From: Sphingomonas mali NBRC 15500 | GTDB taxonomy: Bacteria; Pseudomonadota; Alphaproteobacteria; Sphingomonadales; Sphingomonadaceae | Length of the DNA: 64,000 nucleotides | Direction of reading: 5' to 3' | NCBI RefSeq assembly: GCF_001598415.1 | Contig: NZ_BCYX01000003.1 | Location: 1 to 64,000 of the forward strand | Part shown: piece by piece, positions 37,201-44,323 of the stretch | How the letters are laid out: every line of letters begins with the position of its first letter | Position numbering within the stretch: position 1 is the stretch's first letter | Translations under genes and position numbers: made by a program | Notes under the pieces: generated by a model | Told to the model about the DNA's origin: nothing | The model's input: the letters and a program-made list of their open reading frames with translations, nothing else | Databases searched by the model: none

Positions 37201-37342
37201 TCGAGCCGGTGACGATGATGTCCGGCGTGCTGCCGGTGTCTTGCGGATCCGCGGCCGGCGCCGATTGGGCAGCCGCCGATGATGCCGCGCATACCGCAAA
37301 TACGGAAATCGCGCAGGCGCAAAGCAACCTTGTCTTGGTCAT
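34253..37342 (-). CDS. TonB-dependent outer-membrane receptor
   Basis: A 1029-aa TonB-dependent receptor: signal peptide (1-25, ...SSAAAQS), plug domain with IIVTGSIIRG (TonB-box-like start of the plug, about 43-52), GIATANLRGLSPQRTLVLLNNRR and RIEVLKDGAAATYGSDAVAGVVNF, then a 22-strand barrel ending in the aromatic LGLSTKF. It takes up a large or scarce substrate across the outer membrane using TonB energy. The plug variant with two Ser/Arg-rich loops is common near sphingomonad aromatic or lipid catabolic genes. GGGGAG precedes the start. A direct repeat upstream may be regulatory and a strong terminator follows. Likely partner: the MFS transporter downstream. Confidence 0.93.
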   Translation of the reverse strand: MTKTRLLCACAISVFAVCAASSAAAQSAPAADPQDTGSTPDIIVTGSIIRGTPEDAALPVNVIGADELQKQGSPSAVELLKALPTSSAVLGDSNQFDSRSQGAEGIATANLRGLSPQRTLVLLNNRRLVTAGNGVPAVDINLIPSAAIGRIEVLKDGAAATYGSDAVAGVVNFITRTDQEGFRASAAYRWVKDTDGDIDASLSYGHVGNGFRMLAAVGFNKRGQLLARDRAFAVQPYLNNPQGGWTGGGNPANFLLVGPSATPGVVTPYTGVVADTSCVPLGGYLGANGRCSTQYTGFDTLVDLEKRITAFTDVEVDLGGSHKFEVTALYGRTTVPHYLTSPSYLLTQLPSTVSLGGSVANSSLGIGFYVPANNPGFIAYKAANPSLFINPVTGNPLPASGAVFPLLLFRPYMAGGNPSTLGDSSETGSARGMRKSESIRFTAEFSGKLAPKLDYSLSATYHQYYRYIDGYDSFGDRIQLALRGLGGPNCTGNVPGANGCMWLNPFGNAVTAGAINGTTNPQGNAALANTKALTDWFFVRSSTAVDSQLFVLDGNISGSTGIKLPGGDIQFGVGVQYRYNWFDTKYAANNNLAVNPCRDTPITGNTNPAACAPTSGVTPSPATGALAFLGTNRDSFLKGGVKAVFTELQLPVFDSFNIQAAVRYEDYGGSVGSTVDPQVRARWQVTDWLAIRGGYGTTFRGPTLANITNNFVTALQLIGTTFKPVDVYGNPALKPESSENYSAGILLKFGGFNASVDYFRYNLSDVIVSDPLSAMVATLFPTGLPNTCATNAGLAARFTFSTGACTGTTTVANIARVKTMYQNGATQRNDGLDFSVNYRSNQFLGSAIRFGVGADATRTLHNRISAIIVAGTKVQDAFDGVGLLNYQSTLYPVPKWKGQAYLDLGAGPVDARLTVNYTDGLHDQRYDTRTGPFAPNCALGLKQGATGACVDSGLTPNAASILTGADLNDFISADLNVQVKLPWKNIVLTGTVFNIFDAQPPFAREDYNYEPFVGNPYGRMFKLGLSTKF

Positions 37343-37396
37343 GTGCCTCTCCCCAAATGGGTTGGAGCACCTTGATCGGCTCCATACCCATTACTC

Positions 37397-37481
37397 GAAT
37401 AGGCACTATGGGTGACGCTACGTCAAGCTTTAGTCGCGTTGCAAATCGCTATGTATTCCTAGTTCAACGCGGAATAGGCAC
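37397..37481. promoter_or_regulatory. direct repeat GAATAGGCAC upstream of the TonB receptor
   Basis: Seen: GAATAGGCAC at 37397-37406 and again at 37472-37481 in the same orientation, 75 bp apart start to start, in the 203-nt gap between the receptor start and the acyl-CoA dehydrogenase stop. On the gene strand it reads GTGCCTATTC. A TTGACG -35-like box lies between the copies. Candidate regulator sites. Confidence 0.4.
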
Positions 37482-37545
37482 GAGCCCACGATTCCGGAAC
37501 CCGACAAACCGGACTCCGGAAAACATGGCCAGAAAGAAGCTAAAT

Positions 37546-38619
37546 TCAGTAGCCGCCGAGCCGCGCGAACCGGTCGCGGAGGTAAGCGGTGTTTCCCCAT
37601 ACCGCTTCCAGCACGCGCATCCGCTTAAGGTAGAAGCCGGCATCATATTCGTCGGTCATGCCGATCCCGCCATGAAGCTGGATCATCTCGCGGCTCATCG
37701 CGTGGCCGACCTCGTTCGCCTTGGTCTTGGCGAGCAAGGCCGCCTGGCGGGTGTCGCCGCCGGCGTCGATCGCCGCGAGCCCCGCCTCGACCGCCGAGCG
37801 CATCAGTTCGATATCGCTGAACAGGCCGGCCATGCGGTGCTGCAACGCCTGGAAGGTCGACAGGACCTGGTCGAACTGGCGGCGCTGCTTGAGATAATCG
37901 AGCGTCGTCTCGAACGCCTGCTGCGCCATGCCAAGCATCTCGGCCGAGGCGACGACGCGCGCGCGGTCGAGCACCTGATCGAGCAACGTGTCGCCGCCGT
38001 TCGCGAGCTTGTCCGCTTCGGCGGCATCGAACGTCAGGTCGGCGTGGCTGCGGAAATCGGTGAGATGACGCCGCGACCGCGATACGCCGGCCTGATTGCC
38101 ATCGACCAGATAAAGCCCGTCCGTCGCCGCGACGACGAACAGGCCCGCGCTGTCACCCTCGGCCACGAACGCCTTGGTCCCGCTGAGCTTGCCGCCGGCA
38201 ACTTGGGTCTTGATATTCTCTGGGTCGTGCCGCGGCCCTTCGTCGAGCGCGAAGGTCGCGACGAGCTCGCCGCTGGCGATCTTGGGCAGCCACGCTTCCT
38301 TTTGCGCGTCGCTGCCGCCAAGCACGATCGCCGATGCCGCCACCGCGCTTGCCGATAGCGGGCTCGCGGTCAGCGTGCGGCCGAGTTCCTCGATTACCAG
38401 ACCGAGGCTCAGCCAGCCGAAATCGGAGCCACCCTGGGCTTCGGGGATGACGATCCCCGCCCAGCCCATCTGCGCCATCTCGTTATAGACATTAGGGTCG
38501 TAACCTGTCGCTGTGTCGGCATCGCGCACCTTACGCCACGCGGTCACCGGGCTTTCGTTGCGAGTCCATTCGCGCGCCATGTCGCGCAGCATCGTCTGTT
38601 CTTCGTTGAGGACGGCCAT
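37546..38619 (-). CDS. acyl-CoA dehydrogenase, smaller chain of a second pair
   Basis: A 357-aa acyl-CoA dehydrogenase-fold protein: N-terminal LNEEQTMLRDMAREWTRNESPV, FALDEGPRHDPENI in place of the usual substrate loop, and C-terminal LHGGIGMTDEYDAGFYLKRM. It matches the architecture of the protein at 23600-24727, including the loss of the central WCQGYSEP motif found in its partner. GAGGT precedes the ATG at 38619. The larger chain gene (38718-39932) lies upstream on the same strand with only a palindromic repeat between. Likely alpha2-beta2 partners. Confidence 0.9.
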   Translation of the reverse strand: MAVLNEEQTMLRDMAREWTRNESPVTAWRKVRDADTATGYDPNVYNEMAQMGWAGIVIPEAQGGSDFGWLSLGLVIEELGRTLTASPLSASAVAASAIVLGGSDAQKEAWLPKIASGELVATFALDEGPRHDPENIKTQVAGGKLSGTKAFVAEGDSAGLFVVAATDGLYLVDGNQAGVSRSRRHLTDFRSHADLTFDAAEADKLANGGDTLLDQVLDRARVVASAEMLGMAQQAFETTLDYLKQRRQFDQVLSTFQALQHRMAGLFSDIELMRSAVEAGLAAIDAGGDTRQAALLAKTKANEVGHAMSREMIQLHGGIGMTDEYDAGFYLKRMRVLEAVWGNTAYLRDRFARLGGY

Positions 38620-38630
38620 TTTTCTACCTC

Positions 38631-38712
38631 GTCGCCCCGGCGGAGGCCGGGGCCGCTAGATTGTTGGGGCTGCGCTTTACTACGCAGCGGCCCCGGCCTG
38701 CGCCGGGGCGAC
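38631..38712. repeat. 26-bp inverted repeat (GCCCCGGCGGAGG family), second copy
   Basis: Seen: arms at 38631-38656 and 38687-38712, the same 26-nt arms as at 18635-18717 with one mismatch and a different 30-nt middle. Both copies lie beside acyl-CoA metabolism genes. Confidence 0.75.
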
Positions 38713-38717
38713 GGATT

Positions 38718-39932
38718 TCACTGATGATCCAGCATCCCCAGGATGCGTTTGGCGATCACGTTGTTTTGGATTTCGGTCGAGCCGCCATAGATCGTCGTCG
38801 CCTTGCCGAAGAGCCAGGCGCGGACGCCGTGCAATTCGGATTCGGTGAAGCCCTCGCCTTCCCAGCCCAGGCCCTGCAGCCCCTGAATCTCGATCGTCAG
38901 CTCGGCGCGTTCCTGCCCCAGCTTGGTGCCGATCGTCTTGAGGATCGACGACACTTCGGACACGCCGCCCTTTGCCTTGGATTCGGCCTGGATACGCATT
39001 GCGGTCAGCAGGAAGGCGCGCCAGTCCATTTCGAACTTGGCGATCCGCGCGCGCAAATCCGGGTCGGCGATCCGTCCTTCGGCATCGGTGCCGACATATT
39101 TCTTGGCGACGTCTGGCAGGCCCGGACCGCTCGGCATGAGCCGCGACCCGCCGCCCGACAAATTGGTCCGCTCGTGCTGGAGCAGGCGCTTGCCGATCGT
39201 CCAGCCCTGCCCTTCCTCGCCGACCAGGTTTTCCTTCGGCACCTTCACGTCGGTGAAGAAGGTCTCGCAGAAGGGCGACATCCCGCTGATCATCTTGATC
39301 GGCTTCACCTCGACACCGGGCGCGGTCATATCGATCAGCAGGAAGCTGATACCTTTGTGCTTTTCCGTTTTGTCGGTGCGGACGAGACAGAAGCATTTGT
39401 CCGCCCACTGGCCGCCCGAGGTCCAGGTCTTCTGGCCGTTGACGACATAATGATCGCCTTTGTCCTCGGCGAAGGTCTGCAGATTGGCGAGGTCCGAGCC
39501 GGCATTGGGCTCGGAATAGCCCTGACACCAGCGTATTTCGCCCTTGGCGATCGCCGGGATGTGCTCGCGCTTCTGTGCCTCATTGCCATATTCGAGCAGG
39601 GTCGGGCCGAACATCATCACGCCCATGCCGCCGATCGGGTTCCAGGCGTCAACGCGCGCCATCTCGTCCGCGAGCACCCTGGCCTCGGCGCGGCTGAGCC
39701 CGCCACCGCCATATTCCTTCGGCCAGGTCGGAACGCCCCACCCCTTTTCGCCCATCGCCTTGCGCCAGGCGGTCATTTCGGGCGTCTCCTGAGTCGGCCC
39801 CTCGACACTGGCGAGGGCATTGCCCTTGCCCTTGAGCGACGCCGGGAAATTGGCGGCGAGCCAGTCGCGCACTTCGGCACGGAAATTCTCGAGCGCGTCG
39901 GACGGACGATCGAGTTCGGCGGCGGATGCCAT
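38718..39932 (-). CDS. acyl-CoA dehydrogenase, larger chain of a second pair
   Basis: A 404-aa acyl-CoA dehydrogenase. Seen: EIRWCQGYSEPNAGSDLANL, QKTWTSGGQWADKC and the C-terminal IYGGSTEIQNNVIAKRIL. As in its counterpart at 22242, Gly stands where medium-chain enzymes have the catalytic Glu. GAGGAGAGG precedes the ATG at 39932. It is followed on the same strand by the smaller-chain gene, so the pair probably forms a heteromeric enzyme. The arrangement is the mirror image of the 22-25 kb locus. The divergent AlkD-like gene starts 48 nt away. Confidence 0.92.
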   Translation of the reverse strand: MASAAELDRPSDALENFRAEVRDWLAANFPASLKGKGNALASVEGPTQETPEMTAWRKAMGEKGWGVPTWPKEYGGGGLSRAEARVLADEMARVDAWNPIGGMGVMMFGPTLLEYGNEAQKREHIPAIAKGEIRWCQGYSEPNAGSDLANLQTFAEDKGDHYVVNGQKTWTSGGQWADKCFCLVRTDKTEKHKGISFLLIDMTAPGVEVKPIKMISGMSPFCETFFTDVKVPKENLVGEEGQGWTIGKRLLQHERTNLSGGGSRLMPSGPGLPDVAKKYVGTDAEGRIADPDLRARIAKFEMDWRAFLLTAMRIQAESKAKGGVSEVSSILKTIGTKLGQERAELTIEIQGLQGLGWEGEGFTESELHGVRAWLFGKATTIYGGSTEIQNNVIAKRILGMLDHQ

Positions 39933-39980
39933 TCAAACCTCTCCTCTTCACCGAATCTGAATATCGGGTATGGTCCGGAG

Positions 39981-40700
39981 ATGACACATTCCAAGCCGGC
40001 GGGAAAGCCCCTGACGATGCGGGTCCGCGAAGCGCTCGATGCCGTAGCGGAACCGGCGCGGGCGCCGGCGATGCAGGCCTATATGAAATCGGCGATGCCC
40101 TATCTCGGCGTCGCGAGCGTGCCGCGACGTGTCGCGCTGAAGTCGGTCTTCGCCGGTATCGATTGGCCCGACAGCCTCGCGTGGCAAGCGGACGTGCTCG
40201 CCTTGTGGCGCGGCGCCACCCATCGCGAGGAGCGTTATGCGGCGATCGACCTCACCGCCGTGAAGGCCGCAAGACGGTTTCAGCGGATCGACGTTTTGCC
40301 GATGTACGAGGAGATGATCGTCACCGGCGCGTGGTGGGACTATGTCGACGAAATCGCTGGGCACCGGTTATGGACGTTGCTGCAGAACGACCGTGCCACG
40401 ATGCGCGAGGCGATGCTGGCCTGGTCGACCGACACGGATATGTGGAAGCGGAGAAGCTCGATCCTCTGCCAATTGCCCGCCAAGCGCGAGACAGATCTCG
40501 ATCTGCTTTACGCCTGTATCGAACCGTCGATCGGATCGGCCGAATTCTTCCTGCGCAAGGCAATCGGCTGGGCGCTGCGCCAATATGCCTGGACAGATCC
40601 GGATGAAGTCGCACGTTATGTCGCTGCGAGCGAGGATCGGCTGAGCGGCCTGAGCAAACGCGAAGCGCTCAAGAATAGTGGCAAGCGGAGAGGCGGATGA
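39981..40700 (+). CDS. DNA alkylation repair protein (AlkD-like)
   Basis: A 239-aa all-helical protein of the AlkD HEAT-like-repeat DNA glycosylase family, which removes positively charged alkylated bases such as N3- and N7-alkylpurines. Seen: PYLGVASVPRRVALKSVF, the LPMYEEMIVTGAWWDYVDEIAGH region, and WKRRSSILCQL, ending with RKAIGWALRQYAWTDPDEV, all typical. The ATG at 39981 has GGAG directly abutting it, too close for normal use; the next ATG is at 40017. A TATGGT box 6 nt upstream may instead give a leaderless start. The GFA gene overlaps its stop (ATGA). Confidence 0.85.
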   Translation: MTHSKPAGKPLTMRVREALDAVAEPARAPAMQAYMKSAMPYLGVASVPRRVALKSVFAGIDWPDSLAWQADVLALWRGATHREERYAAIDLTAVKAARRFQRIDVLPMYEEMIVTGAWWDYVDEIAGHRLWTLLQNDRATMREAMLAWSTDTDMWKRRSSILCQLPAKRETDLDLLYACIEPSIGSAEFFLRKAIGWALRQYAWTDPDEVARYVAASEDRLSGLSKREALKNSGKRRGG

Positions 40701-41104
40701 CGACAATCACCGGTGGATGTCTGTGCGGGCAATTGCGCTATGAAGCACGGGGCGAAGCGGACGGCATGGGTTTTTGCTATTGCGCCGACTGCCGCAAGGC
40801 ATCGGGGTCGGGCTTCATTCCGTTCATGGGCTTTGCCGCCAGCGCGCTGACGATCACGGGACGCACGCATCAATTCCATTCCCCGGCGATGCGCGGCGGC
40901 AGTGCCACACGCAATTCGTGCCCTGAGTGCGGCGGGCTGGTGTTCGGCGGCATCCATGGCGTGCATGACAGCCACACCATCTATGCCGGTTCGCTCGACG
41001 ACCCGGCGCACTTCAAACCGACGCTGGCGATCTTCGTCCGCGACAAACCCGATTGGGTCGCCATGCCTGAGGGGTTGGCCGTGTTCGAAACGATGCCGGG
41101 TTGA
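40697..41104 (+). CDS. GFA-family zinc protein (Gfa-like / CENP-V domain)
   Basis: A 135-aa protein of the glutathione-dependent formaldehyde-activating (GFA/Mss4-like) fold. Zinc cysteines are visible: Cys8 and Cys10 in GGCLCGQL, Cys27, Cys29 and Cys32 in FCYCADCRK, and Cys75/Cys78 in CPECGG. Most members are not proven to act on formaldehyde; function is unknown beyond metal binding. The ATG overlaps the AlkD-like stop, with GGAGAGGCGG upstream. The coupling to an alkylation-repair gene hints at a response to electrophiles. Confidence 0.85.
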   Translation: MTTITGGCLCGQLRYEARGEADGMGFCYCADCRKASGSGFIPFMGFAASALTITGRTHQFHSPAMRGGSATRNSCPECGGLVFGGIHGVHDSHTIYAGSLDDPAHFKPTLAIFVRDKPDWVAMPEGLAVFETMPG

Positions 41105-41124
41105 GGCGATCGACCTCCTAATCT

Positions 41125-41279
41125 CCCCTCCCTGCAAGGGAGGGGATAAAGGGGTGGGTGTAGCGACGGGCGAGGCTCGATGCCTCGTCCGTTGCTGTTT
41201 TGGCAATCGATCAATGAGTCTTTGTAAGCGCGCAGACGCGCGCACCCACCCCCAGCCCCTCCCTGCAAGCAGGGAGGGG
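41125..41279. repeat. paired palindromes (CCCCTCCCTGCAAG family)
   Basis: Seen: CCCCTCCCTGCAAGGGAGGGG-type hairpin at 41125-41145 and a 24-nt version at 41256-41279, with a CACCCACCCC/GGGGTGGGTG inverted match just inside. This explains most of the 230-nt gap between the GFA and ArsR genes. Confidence 0.7.
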
Positions 41280-41299
41280 AGTGCATAAGACCGCAGGAT

Positions 41300-41329
41300 T
41301 TGACTCTTAAATAGCTATCTGGCTATATA
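41300..41329 (+). promoter_or_regulatory. promoter for a leaderless ArsR mRNA, in a repeat-rich AT patch
   Basis: Seen: TTGACT (41300-41305), 18-nt spacer, TATATA (41324-41329; GCTATATA matches a GCTANAWC box at 7 of 8), then 5 nt to the ATG at 41335. The stretch 41311-41342 repeats GCTAT four times (TAGCTATCTGGCTATATAG...), a likely binding region for the ArsR protein itself. No Shine-Dalgarno exists. Confidence 0.6.
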
Positions 41330-41334
41330 GCTAT

Positions 41335-41670
41335 ATGGCTATCGAATCACACCCTCTCGACGCGACCTTTGCCGCGCTCAGCGATCCCACTCGTCGCGCG
41401 ATCCTTGCCCGGCTGGCGCTGGGCGAAGCGACGGTGTCCGAGCTCATGCAGCCCTTCGCGCTCAGCCAGCCGACCATCTCGAAGCATCTCAAAGTGCTCG
41501 AACATGCCGGGCTGATCGAGGGCGGGCGCGACGCGCAACGCCGGCCGCGGCGGTTGCGCGCGGAAGCGATGAAGGATGCCGCCGACTGGATCGAGCGGTT
41601 CCGGGACCAATGGGACCGCCGTTTCGACAATCTCGACCGCCACCTCGCCGCCACCAAGAAGGAGACTTGA
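41335..41670 (+). CDS. ArsR-family transcriptional regulator
   Basis: A 111-aa ArsR-type winged helix: LDATFAALSDPTRRAILARL at the very N terminus, recognition region VSELMQPFALSQPTISKHLKVL and a basic wing. No metal-binding Cys pattern is seen. The conserved domain begins at residue 8, so the ATG at 41335 must be the start although no ribosome site precedes it. A promoter box is placed for transcription to start at this ATG. The SRPBCC gene begins directly after its stop, giving the same pair as at 920-1715 in reverse order. Confidence 0.9.
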   Translation: MAIESHPLDATFAALSDPTRRAILARLALGEATVSELMQPFALSQPTISKHLKVLEHAGLIEGGRDAQRRPRRLRAEAMKDAADWIERFRDQWDRRFDNLDRHLAATKKET

Positions 41671-42129
41671 ATGCCTGCCCCAGCTATCGCCGCCAACGCG
41701 CCGGGTTTCACGATCGACCGTGCCGCTCACGCCCTTCGCTTCGTCCGTGACGTCGCCGCGTCGCCCGACGCCGTGTTCACGGCCTGGACCACGCCCGAGA
41801 GCATGCGCCTCTGGTGGGACGCCGGCGGCGAGCCGCTCTCGCGCTGTGAGATCGACCTGCGCATCGGCGGCGAGTTCCTATTCGTCTCGCCCAGCCATGC
41901 GCATATGGCGTTCACCGGAACCTATCGGCGGATCGAACCGCCGCACCTGCTCGAGTTCGAGGCGATGGATGCGATCGGTCGCGTGATGCTCGCCGATCAT
42001 GACGGCGGCACGCGGATGACGGTGGAAATCGTCTGCCGCTCGGACGAGCATCTCGACAACTATATCAGGCTCGGCGTCGCCAACGGCACGAGCCAGACCC
42101 TCGACAATCTCGTCGCCCATCTCGGCTGA
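41671..42129 (+). CDS. SRPBCC / AHSA1-domain protein
   Basis: A 152-aa START-like SRPBCC protein: IDRAAHALRFVRDVAASPDAVFTAWTTPE opening, LWWDAGGEPL, IGGEFLFVSP, with the C-terminal helix SQTLDNLVAHL. Ligand unknown. The ATG follows the ArsR stop directly, with AAGGAG upstream inside the ArsR coding end, so the two genes are tightly coupled. A strong terminator follows, ending this two-gene unit. Confidence 0.85.
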   Translation: MPAPAIAANAPGFTIDRAAHALRFVRDVAASPDAVFTAWTTPESMRLWWDAGGEPLSRCEIDLRIGGEFLFVSPSHAHMAFTGTYRRIEPPHLLEFEAMDAIGRVMLADHDGGTRMTVEIVCRSDEHLDNYIRLGVANGTSQTLDNLVAHLG

Positions 42130-42138
42130 TCCCCGGCC

Positions 42139-42175
42139 GCGCCGCCCCTTGCCTCCGGGGGCGGCGCCTTGTTTT
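42139..42175 (+). terminator. Rho-independent terminator after the ArsR/SRPBCC pair
   Basis: Seen: a perfect 10-bp stem GCGCCGCCCC/GGGGCGGCGC (42139-42148 with 42158-42167), then CTTGTTTT. Ten nt past the SRPBCC stop. Confidence 0.88.
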
Positions 42176-42279
42176 GCGATGTTGGAACAAGTCGGGCAGA
42201 ACACGCCGAACAAGTCGCTGAATTGCCGGGTCCGCACGGTTCGGGCATTGCGGCTCGATAATATCGCCGGGAGGAATTG

Positions 42280-43509
42280 ATGCGCTTCGACAATCGCGCC
42301 GTGCCAATCGCACTCGCGGCGGTGCTGATTGATACGATCGGGTTCGGGATCGTCATGCCGGTCTTCCCCAAGCTGATCACTCAGCTCGGCCATATCGACC
42401 TGGAGCAGGCCACGCGTGTCGCGGGCTATATGCTCGTGGTTTTCTCGGTGATGCAATTCTTCGCCGGACCGGTGCTCGGCAATCTGTCCGACCGCTTCGG
42501 GCGGCGGCCGATATTGCTGACCTCGATGCTATGCTTCGGGATGGATTATGCGTTGATGGCCTGGGCGCCGACGCTCGGCTGGCTGTTCCTGGGTCGTGCG
42601 ATCGCCGGCGCGGCGGGTGCGGTCTATGGCCCGGCCGGATCGGTCATCGCCGACGTCACGCCGCCCGAAAAGCGCAGCGCGACCTTCGGGCTGATCGGCG
42701 CGGCATTCGGCATCGGCTTCATCCTCGGCCCGGCGCTTGGCGGCCTGCTCTCGAGCTTCGGGCCGCGCGCTCCGTTCGTCGCGGCCGCCGCGCTGGCGCT
42801 GCTCAACGCCGCGACGATGTTCCTGTTCATGCCGGAAACGTTGAAGCCTGAGAATCGTCGTCCGTTCCATCTGCGCGACGCGCATATCGTCGGCGCTTTC
42901 CGTCCCCTGTTCCACGCCGGAAATGCCGCGCCGCTGCTGCTCGCCTGGTTCATCTGGCAGCTCGCGCACATGGTCTATCCGTCGACCTGGTCATTCTGGG
43001 CGACGATGCGCTTCGGCTGGGATGCGCGCGCGATCGGCTGGAGCCTGGCCTTCGTCGGCTTCATCATGGCGTGCGTGCAGGCCGGCCTGACCGGCCCGGT
43101 GATCAGGCGCATCGGTGAGCGCAAGGCGATGGTCGTGGGGATGTGCTCCGCCGGAACCGCCTTTTACCTGTTCGCCTTCGCCACCGCCGGCTGGCAGGCT
43201 TACCTGCTGATGGCGGTCAGCGCGTTCCAGGGCTTCGTCTTCCCGGCGTTCAACGGCCTGTTATCGCGCATGGTCGATGCGACGCGTCAGGGGCAATTGC
43301 AGGGCGGGATCGGCAGCATGGGCAGCGTGTCGTCGATCGTGGGACCGCTCGTTCTGACCCAGGCCCTGGCCGCGGGCGATCATCACGGATTTACCGGCGC
43401 GAATTTCCTGGTCGCGGCGTTGCTGGTGACGATCGCGCTAGGCATCATCCTCTGGAAAGTGCTCGATCGCGTGCCGGCGGCGGCACCGGTTGCGGTTGCC
43501 GAAGGCTGA
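42280..43509 (+). CDS. MFS transporter, TetA-like (DHA1) drug/H+ antiporter type
   Basis: A 409-aa 12-helix permease of the TCR/Tet branch. Seen: helix 1 ALAAVLIDTIGFGIVMPVFP, motif A GNLSDRFGRRPILL between helices 2 and 3, and motif C-like FGIGFILGPALGGLLSSFG in helix 5. Such proteins export tetracycline-like or other small compounds; the chromosomal setting gives no resistance link. GGGAGG precedes the ATG at 42280; an in-frame TTG lies one codon upstream. The SDR gene is convergent 16 nt past its stop. Confidence 0.88.
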   Translation: MRFDNRAVPIALAAVLIDTIGFGIVMPVFPKLITQLGHIDLEQATRVAGYMLVVFSVMQFFAGPVLGNLSDRFGRRPILLTSMLCFGMDYALMAWAPTLGWLFLGRAIAGAAGAVYGPAGSVIADVTPPEKRSATFGLIGAAFGIGFILGPALGGLLSSFGPRAPFVAAAALALLNAATMFLFMPETLKPENRRPFHLRDAHIVGAFRPLFHAGNAAPLLLAWFIWQLAHMVYPSTWSFWATMRFGWDARAIGWSLAFVGFIMACVQAGLTGPVIRRIGERKAMVVGMCSAGTAFYLFAFATAGWQAYLLMAVSAFQGFVFPAFNGLLSRMVDATRQGQLQGGIGSMGSVSSIVGPLVLTQALAAGDHHGFTGANFLVAALLVTIALGIILWKVLDRVPAAAPVAVAEG

Positions 43510-43525
43510 GCCTTACGTCAGGCGG

Positions 43526-44323
43526 CTATTGCTCCCTTCCCGGCCGCCGCGTCAGCGCGACGTCGAGGTGACCGCCGGCGTCGAGCAACGTCACCTCCCC
43601 GGTGATCGCGCGGGCGATGGGATCGAGCAATTGCACGATCGGTCCGGCGATATCATCGGGTCCGGCGGCGAATCCCATCGGCACGCGGCTGGCGATATTC
43701 TGGTTGAGCCGCTCGAACCCTTCCGCGCCCAGCCTCTTCTCGAACCAGCCGGTGCCGACATAACCCGGGGCAACCGCGTTGACCCGGATGTGCGGCGCCA
43801 ACACGCGCGCCAGGCTCTTGGTCAAGGTGATCAGCGCGCCTTTCGACGCAGCATAGGCGACCGACGATCCCATCCCGAACACGCCCGCGACGCTGGCGAC
43901 GTTGACCACCGCCGACGCATCCTGGTCGCGCATCGCCGGCGCGCAGGCGCGCACCATCTGAAACGCGGCGACGGTATTGAGCCGATAGATGTCGACGAAG
44001 TCCTCGGCATCGAGCGCGTCGAGGTCCTCATGATTGGCGAACTTGGTCCGCCCGGCATTGTTGACTAGGAAGTCGATCCGCCCGAACGCGTCGAGCGCGG
44101 CCTGCGCCAGCGCGCGACATGCGGCATCCTCGACGATATCGGCCTGCACCGCGATCGCGCCATTGCCGACCTCGGCCGCCACCGCCTCCGCATCTTCCCG
44201 GCTGGACGCGTAATTGACCACGCAGCGCACGCCTCGCGCCGCCAGCATCCTTACGGTCGATGCGCCGATGCCCGTCCCGCCGCCGGTGACGATCGCGACG
44301 CGGCCGTCCATCCCGGTGTTCAT
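43526..44323 (-). CDS. short-chain dehydrogenase/reductase (SDR)
   Basis: A 265-aa classical SDR: TGGGTGIG near residue 13, VNNAG, catalytic YAASK, and a C-terminal GEVTLLDAGGHLD. An Asn-Tyr pair after beta-2 (VNYASS) suggests NADP(H). The ATG at 44323 overlaps the stop of the GST gene (ATGA), so the two are translationally coupled and read leftward; the frame upstream lies inside the GST gene. Substrate unknown. Confidence 0.9.
   Translation of the reverse strand: MNTGMDGRVAIVTGGGTGIGASTVRMLAARGVRCVVNYASSREDAEAVAAEVGNGAIAVQADIVEDAACRALAQAALDAFGRIDFLVNNAGRTKFANHEDLDALDAEDFVDIYRLNTVAAFQMVRACAPAMRDQDASAVVNVASVAGVFGMGSSVAYAASKGALITLTKSLARVLAPHIRVNAVAPGYVGTGWFEKRLGAEGFERLNQNIASRVPMGFAAGPDDIAGPIVQLLDPIARAITGEVTLLDAGGHLDVALTRRPGREQ

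Noticed and set aside
38661..39980. An N-terminal extension of the AlkD-like frame across the acyl-CoA dehydrogenase gene
   Set aside because: It is antisense to a dehydrogenase with intact motifs; AlkD homology begins near 39981.
15402..41283. CRISPR array
   Set aside because: The palindromic repeats come in pairs with unequal spacing and belong to several families; there is no regular repeat-spacer pattern and no cas gene.
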